DNA from: an uncultured Agitococcus sp.
GTDB taxonomy: Bacteria > Pseudomonadota > Gammaproteobacteria > Pseudomonadales > Moraxellaceae
NCBI RefSeq assembly: GCF_937920075.1
Contig: NZ_CALETI010000046.1
Location: 1 to 5,279, forward strand
Direction: 5' to 3'
DNA: 5,279 nucleotides
Numbering within the stretch: the first letter of the stretch is position 1; every line of letters starts with the position of its first letter. The position numbers and the translations under genes are program-made. Positions 1 through 5,070 of this stretch are shown here, in pieces. Under the pieces are notes generated by a model. That model was not told the DNA's origin. It did no database searches and worked only from the letters and a program-made list of their open reading frames with translations.

Positions 1-31
1 ACTCTTTCCCTACACGACGCTCTTCCGATCT
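1..31 (+). other. Illumina TruSeq read-1 adapter remnant (non-genomic)
   Basis: The first 31 bases match the 3' portion of the standard Illumina read-1 sequencing adapter, ending in the diagnostic GCTCTTCCGATCT immediately before base 32. This is library-preparation DNA left untrimmed at the contig edge, not biology. Read in frame 1 it encodes TLSLHDALPI, a peptide that turns up as an adapter artefact in predicted proteins. Any gene model starting here must begin at base 32 or later. Confidence 0.97.
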
Positions 32-33
32 GT

Positions 34-330
34 GAAGGTATTTCTCAGCCTAAACAAAAGATTATAGATTCACTGATGATGAACAAGCGTAATCCTTTAT
101 TCTGGCTTCCAAGCGATAAGTCTAAAGATGTGATTGCTAATATACCTGTCATTTGCGGTTTATGGATGTTGAGTACCGCCGATAAAAAATGGTGGTTTCG
201 ATCACCAAAAAACGTCAAGCTTATAAAGGATTTAATAGACTTTGACCAAAAATGGTTTGATAGTGCATTTAATCATGCTGTGATAATCGGATTTAGCCTA
301 GGACTGCATAAAAAAGATATAGAGGGCTAG
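34..330 (+). CDS. C-terminal fragment of an unrecognised protein, 5'-truncated at the contig edge
   Basis: I do not recognise this protein. The reading frame is open from the first genomic codons (EGISQPKQKIIDSL) through the tandem Met codons at 76 and 79 to the TAG at 328-330, giving 98 visible residues. Because there is no stop between the adapter and Met76, and no clear ribosome binding site before 76, ATG 76 is probably internal and the true start lies beyond the contig. The visible part is mixed-charge and rich in Trp, Lys and Ile (for example KKWWFRSP). It has one moderately hydrophobic stretch (ANIPVICGLWML), too polar in context to call a membrane segment. Its stop lies 1 bp before the helicase start, so the two genes are almost certainly co-transcribed and translationally coupled. 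This suggests an accessory subunit of the same helicase system, which is inference only. Confidence 0.7.
   Translation, partial: EGISQPKQKIIDSLMMNKRNPLFWLPSDKSKDVIANIPVICGLWMLSTADKKWWFRSPKNVKLIKDLIDFDQKWFDSAFNHAVIIGFSLGLHKKDIEG
321..326 (+). promoter_or_regulatory. Ribosome binding site of the helicase gene
   Basis: AGAGGG lies inside the last codons of the upstream gene. It is 5 nt from ATG 332 and 8 nt from ATG 335, so the second Met has the more usual spacing. The two start choices differ by only one residue. Confidence 0.6.
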
Positions 331-331
331 G

Positions 332-1756
332 ATGATGAATTATTATTCAAAGCTATTACCTGATTTGTTGTCACATTCAAATGGTGCAATTGGTCGGCAC
401 TTAAATATTAAAAATCGACCATTAAATGATTATTTAAAACAATTATTGTCATCGTCATTAGGTGATAAAAACTGCTTAATGGGAGATGTTGTATTTGAAC
501 CAACCTTTGGTTGGCAAACAGCTATTCCAACACTTGATGATTTAATAGATGATTTATTAGACCCAGAACTTATAAAAGCAATGGATATGTCTAATGGTGA
601 AATAAATCAGGATTATCGTTTTCCTAAAAGTAGTCGACCCTATGTTCATCAGCAAGAAGCATGGCGATTATTATCACAAAAAATAGCTCAATCGGTAGTG
701 GTGACCAGTGGTACAGGCTCAGGTAAAACGGAGTGTTTTTTAATACCTATTTTGAGTGATTTAATCAGTCAACAGCGTCAACTAAATCAGCCTTTGGAGG
801 GAGTACAAGCATTATTGATATATCCACTGAATGCGTTAATCGCAAGTCAGCGTGAGCGTTTAGATGCTTGGACAAGGCGTTTCGGCTCAGATGTTCGTTT
901 TTGCTTATATAATCGTACATTACCGTATTGGGGAATAACTGAAAAAAGCAATCAAGTGTTGGATAGAAACTCTTTATGGGAGTCACCACCACCAATTTTA
1001 GTAACTAATGCAACAATGCTGGAGTATATGCTGTTAAGAAAAACAGACGAGTCAATTCTTTCAATGTCAAAAGGCAAACTAAAATATATTGTACTAGATG
1101 AAGCACATAGTTATTTGGGGGCTAAAGCTGCTGAATTAACTTTATTATTGCGTCGAGTTATGTTGGCTTTTGGTGTAACTTCGGAACAGGTTCGCTTTAT
1201 TGCCACATCCGCAACATTAGGAGGGACTGAAAGTGAAAAACAATTACAGCAGTTCTTAGCAGCAGTTTCTGGTTTGCCATTAAATAGAGTGCATGTTGTA
1301 AAGGGTAGTCGATATATTCCTAAGCTTGATCGAGGGAATTTGCAGTACAGACAGGCTACTTATCAGGAATTACAAACATTAGACAAAGATAAGTTATACA
1401 AAGCGTTGTCTGCTAATCAGATAGCGATTTTTTTGCGTAATCAATTTATTAAAGAAAATAATATAACCCAGCCAAAGACCTTGTTATCACTACATCAAGT
1501 ATTGAGCAGTCATCTTCATGAGCCAATAACTATATTCGATACTTTACAATGGATAGATTTATTAAGCTATGCAAAAAGTAAAGAGGGTCAGGCATTTTTA
1601 CCATTAAGAATGCATGTTTTTCATTCAATATTAAATGGAGTATGTAATGGTCTAATAAAGCAGGACACGTTGATAGGTAGTATTTATACTGCAAGTAGAG
1701 GTGTTTATGAAAGCAACAAAGTCCACGAAAAAGCCGACCTACAGTTTAGCATTTAA
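332..1756 (+). CDS. DEAH-box (DUF1998-type) helicase, N-terminal half, truncated by an IS3 element
   Basis: This is the front half of a large superfamily 2 helicase. Visible motifs are: a Q-like HQQEA near residue 107; Walker A GTGSGKT at 127-133 (Lys132) in the context VVVTSGTGSGKTECF; motif Ia YPLNALIASQ; VTNATMLEYMLLR; Walker B DEAH at 256-259; and motif III SAT at 293-295. The SGTGSGKTECFL and YPLNALI signatures are typical of very large DUF1998-type helicases found in bacterial defence loci (Druantia DruE, DISARM DrmA and relatives). I cannot assign the exact family. Genomic coding ends at codon 437 (base 1642), where the IS begins. The last 37 residues and the TAA at 1754-1756 are IS-derived and overlap orfA. 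The whole second RecA domain (motifs IV-VI) and the C-terminal region are missing from the window, so the fragment should lack helicase activity. It forms an operon with the gene ending at 330. Confidence 0.85.
   Translation: MMNYYSKLLPDLLSHSNGAIGRHLNIKNRPLNDYLKQLLSSSLGDKNCLMGDVVFEPTFGWQTAIPTLDDLIDDLLDPELIKAMDMSNGEINQDYRFPKSSRPYVHQQEAWRLLSQKIAQSVVVTSGTGSGKTECFLIPILSDLISQQRQLNQPLEGVQALLIYPLNALIASQRERLDAWTRRFGSDVRFCLYNRTLPYWGITEKSNQVLDRNSLWESPPPILVTNATMLEYMLLRKTDESILSMSKGKLKYIVLDEAHSYLGAKAAELTLLLRRVMLAFGVTSEQVRFIATSATLGGTESEKQLQQFLAAVSGLPLNRVHVVKGSRYIPKLDRGNLQYRQATYQELQTLDKDKLYKALSANQIAIFLRNQFIKENNITQPKTLLSLHQVLSSHLHEPITIFDTLQWIDLLSYAKSKEGQAFLPLRMHVFHSILNGVCNGLIKQDTLIGSIYTASRGVYESNKVHEKADLQFSI
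1643..1668 (+). repeat. Left terminal inverted repeat of the IS (IRL)
   Basis: These 26 bases match the reverse complement of 2895-2920 at 22 positions. The outermost 10 bases (TGTAATGGTC) and an internal CAGGA block are identical. This pairing sets the left boundary of the element and shows that the helicase frame is native only up to base 1642. Confidence 0.93.
1662..1690 (+). promoter_or_regulatory. Candidate transposase promoter overlapping IRL
   Basis: A -35-like AGGACA (1662-1667, 4 of 6 consensus) and a -10-like TATACT (1685-1690, 5 of 6) are separated by 17 nt, just upstream of orfA. A weak promoter partly inside IRL is known for IS911 of the same family. Transposase binding to the end would then repress it. 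The match here is by eye only. Confidence 0.45.
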
Positions 1757-2021
1757 ACAAGATGCGGCAAAATTAGTGCTCGAAAAAGGCTATAGCTGCC
1801 AAAAAGCAGCAGACCATTTAGGAGTATCTTTAAGTGCATTATCACGATGGGTAAAAGCAGAACGGCCTGAGAATATAAGTGAATCCCTCGGTAAGAAATC
1901 CGTGTTAAGCCTAGCAGAACACGATGAATTGCGCCGCTTAAGAAGAGAAAACGAACAGTTAAGGATGGAGCGTGAAATTTTAAAAAAGGCGGCGGTCTTC
2001 TTTGCGAAAGAAGTCGAATAA
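1707..2021 (+). CDS. IS3-family transposase OrfA (helix-turn-helix protein)
   Basis: OrfA is the DNA-binding, regulatory half of an IS3 transposase, 104 residues from ATG 1707. Residues about 12-50 form the HTH_Tnp_1-type helix-turn-helix (YSLAFKQDAAKLVLEKG, then AADHLGVSLSALSRWVK as the recognition region). Residues about 74-96 form a leucine zipper with Leu78, Leu85 and Leu92 at heptad spacing, expected to mediate multimerisation with OrfA and OrfAB. ATG 1707 is preferred over GTG 1701, because AGAGG at 1697-1701 is a good Shine-Dalgarno 5 nt before the ATG and overlaps the GTG. The C-terminal ILKKAAVFFAKE is typical of the family. OrfA continues past the slippery site at 1982-1988 to its own stop; in other members it represses its own promoter. 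The helicase readthrough frame overlaps its first 50 bases. Confidence 0.93.
   Translation: MKATKSTKKPTYSLAFKQDAAKLVLEKGYSCQKAADHLGVSLSALSRWVKAERPENISESLGKKSVLSLAEHDELRRLRRENEQLRMEREILKKAAVFFAKEVE
1982..2013 (+). promoter_or_regulatory. Programmed -1 ribosomal frameshift site with stimulatory hairpin
   Basis: The heptamer A AAA AAG (1982-1988) sits in the orfA frame as TTA AAA AAG, the canonical bacterial -1 slippery site. An 8-nt spacer follows, then a perfect 7-bp hairpin: CTTCTTT (1997-2003), loop GCG, AAAGAAG (2007-2013). The -1 frame is open from 1976, so slippage after codon 94 of OrfA yields a fused OrfAB of 394 residues. All three elements match the mechanism established for IS911 and IS150. 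Confidence 0.9.
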
Positions 2022-2059
2022 AATACGCTTTTATTCGAGAGCAAAAGAAGACCTATCCT

Positions 2060-2890
2060 GTGACAATGTTATGCCGCATGATGAACGTGAGTCAAAGTGC
2101 CTATTATGCGTGGAACGAATCAACGCCTAAACGCCAGCAAAGGGAGCAAGAAGAGATGATGGTTGCCAACAAGCTAAGGCAACTATTTAATGATAATCGC
2201 TGTGTTTATGGGAGTCGCCGACTGACGAACATATTGAAAACACAGGGGATTCAGGTAGGCCGTCATAAAGTACGCCGTCTGATGCAAGATTTGAGCTTAG
2301 TCGTCAGATACCCTAAACGGTTTAAAGTAACCACCGACAGTCACCATAGTGAGTCTGTCTCACCCAATACTTTGGATAGGCAATTTAGTGTTAGCCAACC
2401 TAATCAGGTATGGACAACAGACATCACCTATGTGTGGACATTACAGGGTTGGCTGTATGTTGCGGTAGTTATCGACTTGTTTTCGCGGCACGTGGTAGGT
2501 TGGGCAATGGATAATCATATGAAAACGTCATTGTGTGTCAGTGCCTTACAAATGGCGTTTTGGCGACGAAAGCCTGCTAAAGGATTGATTCATCACTCTG
2601 ACCGTGGTAGCCAGTATGCGAGTAAAGAATACCGTGAGCATTTGGCGATAATGGGCATGGAGCAAAGTATGAGTCGTAAAGGTAACTGTTGGGACAACGC
2701 GCCAACTGAACGATTTTTTCGCAGTTTAAAATATGAACAACTGCACTATGAGCGTTTCCGAACAGTTGCAGAGGCGAAACTGAGTGTGATTGATTATTTG
2801 GCCTTTTATAATGGTCAGCGGATTCATTCAACGCTAGGTTATAAATCGCCATTAGCATTTGAACAGGATTTCTTAAGACAAGCTGCCTGA
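2060..2890 (+). CDS. IS3-family transposase OrfB (DDE integrase domain)
   Basis: OrfB carries the catalytic half of the transposase, which cuts and joins IS ends through the figure-eight and circle pathway known for IS3 elements. Numbered from GTG 2060, a HTH_21-type region (about residues 35-90, including YGSRRLTNIL) precedes the RNase H-fold rve domain. Its catalytic residues are Asp121 (WTTDITYVW), Asp181 (HHSDRGSQY) and Glu217 (DNAPTERFF), giving exact DD(35)E spacing. It ends in the usual YNGQRIHSTLGYKSP motif. GTG 2060 is probably not the real start: conserved family sequence (KYAFIREQ and YPVTMLCR) lies upstream in the same open frame, and there is no convincing ribosome binding site. 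The main product is therefore the frameshifted OrfAB fusion from 1707. No disruption is visible, so it appears active. Its 3' end overlaps the rluE 3' end by 18 bp on the opposite strand. Confidence 0.95.
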   Translation: MTMLCRMMNVSQSAYYAWNESTPKRQQREQEEMMVANKLRQLFNDNRCVYGSRRLTNILKTQGIQVGRHKVRRLMQDLSLVVRYPKRFKVTTDSHHSESVSPNTLDRQFSVSQPNQVWTTDITYVWTLQGWLYVAVVIDLFSRHVVGWAMDNHMKTSLCVSALQMAFWRRKPAKGLIHHSDRGSQYASKEYREHLAIMGMEQSMSRKGNCWDNAPTERFFRSLKYEQLHYERFRTVAEAKLSVIDYLAFYNGQRIHSTLGYKSPLAFEQDFLRQAA

Positions 2891-3532
2891 AATAGTCTCC
2901 TGTTTTACTTGACCATTACACTTTTTTCTACGGCTAAAACTTGGAGCACTCTGTTGTGCGTCCAAGTGATTTACCTGCTTAATTCGCCCTAAACTCACAT
3001 TAATTTCTTTTGACATACCTAATGCTAAGTCATTAATTTGCCATTCACCAATTTGTGCTCTAATCAAACGTAAGGTTGGAAAACCGACTGCCGCTGTCAT
3101 GCGCCTTACTTGTCTATTACGCCCTTCTGTAATTGTTAATTCAATCCAACTAGTTGGAATATTGGCACGATAACGAATCGGAGGATCACGTTGCCAAATT
3201 GCTGGCTCGGCAATTTTTTTAACAATAGCAGGCATAGTCATACCATCATTTAACATGATACCTTGTTTTAATTGTTTAATCGCCTCGTCAGTAATTTCTC
3301 CATCCACCTGCGCCCAATAGGTTTTTGGCAATTTATATTTGGGCTCCGTAATACGCGCATTTAGTTGACCATCATCCGTTAATAGCAGTAAGCCTTCTGA
3401 ATCAAAATCTAAACGACCGCAAGGATGAATCGCTGGATCAGAGAAAAAATCTGCTAATGTTGAGCGCTCATCAGTACGTCTAAATTGACATAAAACGCCA
3501 TAAGGTTTATTAAATAAGATTAGACGACTCAT
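2873..3532 (-). CDS. rluE: 23S rRNA pseudouridine synthase RluE, with IS-derived C-terminus
   Basis: RluE converts one uridine of 23S rRNA (U2457 in E. coli) to pseudouridine. The 219-residue product begins MSRLILFNKPYG and lacks an S4 domain, like E. coli RluE. The catalytic motif GRLDFDSEGLLLLT (39-52) carries the nucleophilic Asp42. DPPIRYRANIPTSW (116-129) and EGRNRQVRRM (136-145) closely resemble RluE rather than RsuA, RluB or RluF. ATG 3532 is chosen because the family sequence starts there and GAGAG precedes it by about 6 nt; an upstream in-frame ATG at 3565 would add 11 unrelated residues. Residues 1-204 are chromosomal; 205-219 and the stop come from the IS right end. The conserved fold is complete by about residue 175, so activity is probably retained. 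It is divergent from icd, as in E. coli. Confidence 0.9.
   Translation of the reverse strand: MSRLILFNKPYGVLCQFRRTDERSTLADFFSDPAIHPCGRLDFDSEGLLLLTDDGQLNARITEPKYKLPKTYWAQVDGEITDEAIKQLKQGIMLNDGMTMPAIVKKIAEPAIWQRDPPIRYRANIPTSWIELTITEGRNRQVRRMTAAVGFPTLRLIRAQIGEWQINDLALGMSKEINVSLGRIKQVNHLDAQQSAPSFSRRKKCNGQVKQETISGSLS
2895..2920 (-). repeat. Right terminal inverted repeat of the IS (IRR)
   Basis: The partner of 1643-1668, matching at 22 of 26 positions and ending GACCATTACA. It begins just after the orfB stop. On the minus strand it is translated as part of the rluE tail, so the chromosome proper resumes at base 2921. Confidence 0.93.
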
Positions 3533-3570
3533 GTAAACTCTCAAAAAATCGACAACAAATATCATTTAAA

Positions 3571-3599
3571 ATTATAGTGATATTTATTATAAAAATGAA
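3571..3599 (-). promoter_or_regulatory. Candidate rluE promoter
   Basis: On the minus strand a perfect -10 TATAAT (3571-3576) follows a -35-like TTCATT (3594-3599, 3 of 6) at 17-nt spacing. This would give a 5' leader of about 30 nt to ATG 3532. The surrounding DNA is very AT-rich, so chance matches are easy. A second TATAAT occurs at about 3587-3592 on the same strand, without a well-placed -35. Confidence 0.45.
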
Positions 3600-3645
3600 T
3601 TTTGGCAAAAAAAATCTTTCAAATACGATTAACATAATCATAATT

Positions 3646-3672
3646 TAAATCTAAGGCTAAACCTTAAATTTA
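3646..3672. repeat. Imperfect 11-bp inverted repeat in the rluE-icd intergenic region
   Basis: TAAATCTAAGG (3646-3656) and CCTTAAATTTA (3662-3672) pair at 10 of 11 positions around a 5-nt centre. It lies about 70 bp before icd and away from any terminator-like T-run. That fits an operator for a dimeric regulator of icd or rluE, or an mRNA hairpin. The regulator is unknown. Confidence 0.5.
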
Positions 3673-3693
3673 TAAGCAAACTGGCATTACCAT

Positions 3694-3701
3694 GCTACAT
3701 T
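3694..3701 (+). promoter_or_regulatory. Weak candidate extended -10 for icd
   Basis: GCTACATT at 3694-3701 contains a -10-like TACATT (3696-3701, 4 of 6). With the T at 3693 it forms the extended TG-N-TACATT pattern, about 43 bp upstream of icd. No good -35 is seen at the right distance (TAAGCA at 3673-3678), so activation by a regulator binding the adjacent dyad would be needed if this is the promoter. Confidence 0.25.
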
Positions 3702-3726
3702 TTTAATAGACACTTTTATTAATAAC

Positions 3727-3733
3727 AAGGGAG
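3727..3733 (+). promoter_or_regulatory. Ribosome binding site of icd
   Basis: AAGGGAG is a good Shine-Dalgarno sequence. Its spacing of 10 nt to ATG 3744 is slightly long but usable, and the protein alignment by eye to E. coli Icd supports that start. Confidence 0.65.
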
Positions 3734-3743
3734 TACCTGCACA

Positions 3744-5006
3744 ATGGGTTACCAAAAGATTGTAGTTCCAGCCGATGGCGACAAAATCACCGTAAACGCT
3801 GACCTTTCCTTAAATGTACCAAACTTTCCAATTATTCCTTACATCGAAGGTGATGGTATTGGGGTTGATATTAGCCCTGTCATGATTAAAGTGGTCAATG
3901 CCGCCGTTAGCAAAGCTTATGGTAGCAAACGTGCGATTTCATGGATGGAAATCTATTGTGGTGATAAATCAGCAAGATTATATGGCAATAATAATTATTT
4001 ACCTGAAGAAACTTTAGAAGCCTTACGCGAATTTGTTGTTAGCATTAAAGGCCCGTTATCCACCCCCGTAGGCGGTGGCTTACGTTCATTAAACGTTGCT
4101 TTACGTCAAGAGTTAGATTTATATGTTTGCCAACGTCCAGTACGCTGGTTTAAAGGCGTACCTAGCCCAGTAAGTCATCCAGAATTAACTGACATGGTTA
4201 TCTTCCGTGAAAACTCTGAAGATATTTATGCTGGTATTGAATGGAAAGCTGATAGCCCAGAAGCGATTAAAGTCATTAAGTTTTTACGCGAAGAAATGGG
4301 CGTAAAGAAAATTCGTTTCCCTGAAGGTTGTGGTATTGGTATTAAGCCAGTTTCTAAAGAAGGTACTCAACGTTTAGTGCGTAAAGCCATTCAATATGCG
4401 ATTGATAACGATAAAGACTCTGTGACTTTAGTTCATAAAGGTAACATCATGAAATACACCGAAGGTGCATTCCGTGATTGGGGTTATGAGTTAGCTGCTG
4501 AGCGTTTTGGTGCTGAGTTAATTGATGGTGGCCCTTGGATGAGTCTAAGAAATCCAAAAACAGGCAAAAACATCATCATTAAAGACGTGATTGCTGATGC
4601 GTTCTTACAACAAATTTTAATGCGCCCTGCTGAATACTCTGTCATTGCAACGCTTAACTTAAACGGTGACTATATTTCTGATGCGTTAGCCGCTGAAGTA
4701 GGTGGTATTGGTATTGCACCTGGTGCAAACATTGGTGGTTCTATAGCCATGTTTGAAGCCACACACGGAACAGCACCAAAATATGCTGGCCAAGACAAAG
4801 TGAACCCTGGTTCAATTATTTTATCTGCTGAAATGATGTTACGTCATATGGGCTGGACTGAAGCGGCTGATTTGATTATTACAGGTACACAAGGCGCAAT
4901 TAGTGCCAAGACAGTTACTTATGATTTTGAGCGTTTAATGCCAGATGCAACCTTACTACGTTGTTCTGAATTTGGTGATGCGATCATTAGTCATATGGAA
5001 GACTAA
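3744..5006 (+). CDS. icd: NADP-dependent isocitrate dehydrogenase
   Basis: Icd oxidatively decarboxylates isocitrate to 2-oxoglutarate with reduction of NADP+ in the TCA cycle; it is a cytoplasmic homodimer. The 420-residue product is essentially full length (E. coli 416) and collinear with it at an offset of +2. Substrate residues are present: Ser115, Asn117, Arg121, Arg131, Arg155, Tyr162 and Lys232. Metal ligands Asp285, Asp309 and Asp313 are conserved. NADP specificity is indicated by His341, Lys346, Tyr347, Tyr393 and Arg397. Ser115, in the loop GGGLRSLN, corresponds to E. coli Ser113, the site phosphorylated by AceK, so the same switch is possible if the organism has aceK and a glyoxylate bypass. 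No frameshift or unusual residue is visible. It stands alone, divergent from rluE, and is followed by a strong terminator, so it is probably monocistronic. Confidence 0.98.
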   Translation: MGYQKIVVPADGDKITVNADLSLNVPNFPIIPYIEGDGIGVDISPVMIKVVNAAVSKAYGSKRAISWMEIYCGDKSARLYGNNNYLPEETLEALREFVVSIKGPLSTPVGGGLRSLNVALRQELDLYVCQRPVRWFKGVPSPVSHPELTDMVIFRENSEDIYAGIEWKADSPEAIKVIKFLREEMGVKKIRFPEGCGIGIKPVSKEGTQRLVRKAIQYAIDNDKDSVTLVHKGNIMKYTEGAFRDWGYELAAERFGAELIDGGPWMSLRNPKTGKNIIIKDVIADAFLQQILMRPAEYSVIATLNLNGDYISDALAAEVGGIGIAPGANIGGSIAMFEATHGTAPKYAGQDKVNPGSIILSAEMMLRHMGWTEAADLIITGTQGAISAKTVTYDFERLMPDATLLRCSEFGDAIISHMED

Positions 5007-5037
5007 GTCTTTAAAATAGATAATAGGGTCTATTGAT

Positions 5038-5070
5038 AAAAAGAGACAGCATAACTGTCTCTTTTTTCTT
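5038..5070 (+). terminator. Intrinsic terminator of icd
   Basis: A 12-bp stem forms between AAAAAGAGACAG (5038-5049) and CTGTCTCTTTTT (5055-5066) around the loop CATAA, and runs straight into a T-rich tract. It begins about 30 bp after the icd stop. Because the A-rich side also precedes the stem, it could act on transcripts from either direction. Confidence 0.93.

Larger units (their letters stand above)
1643..2920 (+). mobile_element. Complete IS3-family insertion sequence, 1278 bp
   Basis: The element is bounded by terminal inverted repeats starting TGTAATGGTC and ending GACCATTACA, so it carries the 5'-TG...CA-3' tips of the IS3 family. It contains orfA and orfB in the usual 0/-1 phase, a slippery A6G frameshift site, and an intact DD(35)E transposase. 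Length and layout are normal for IS3 members; the OrfA/OrfB sequences suggest the IS3 or IS51 subgroup, but this is not resolved. The 3 or 4 bases flanking each end differ (GTA or AGTA on the left, CTT or CTTT on the right), so there is no target duplication. It interrupts the helicase on its left and replaces the native end of rluE on its right. All transposition parts look functional. Confidence 0.95.

Noticed and set aside
765..995. 76-codon minus-strand ORF
   Set aside because: Lies antisense inside the helicase, between Walker A and DEAH, with no family resemblance; a shadow of the real frame.
1701..1706. GTG start for OrfA
   Set aside because: The GTG overlaps the Shine-Dalgarno sequence that is correctly placed for ATG 1707.
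1790..2044. 84-codon minus-strand ORF
   Set aside because: Antisense to orfA and the frameshift region, with no domain; a shadow.
2577..2858. 93-codon minus-strand ORF
   Set aside because: Antisense to the orfB catalytic domain; His and Ser-rich shadow translation.
1640..2923. Target-site duplication flanking the IS
   Set aside because: Compared 3, 4 and 5 bases on each side; none match.
3533..3565. Upstream rluE start at ATG 3565
   Set aside because: Adds MIFVVDFLRVY, which is not part of the family N-terminus, and ATG 3532 has its own GAGAG ribosome binding site.
5015..5034. AATAGA/TCTATT 6-bp hairpin as a separate terminator
   Set aside because: Short AT-rich stem with an 8-nt loop and no T-tract; the strong terminator directly follows at 5038.
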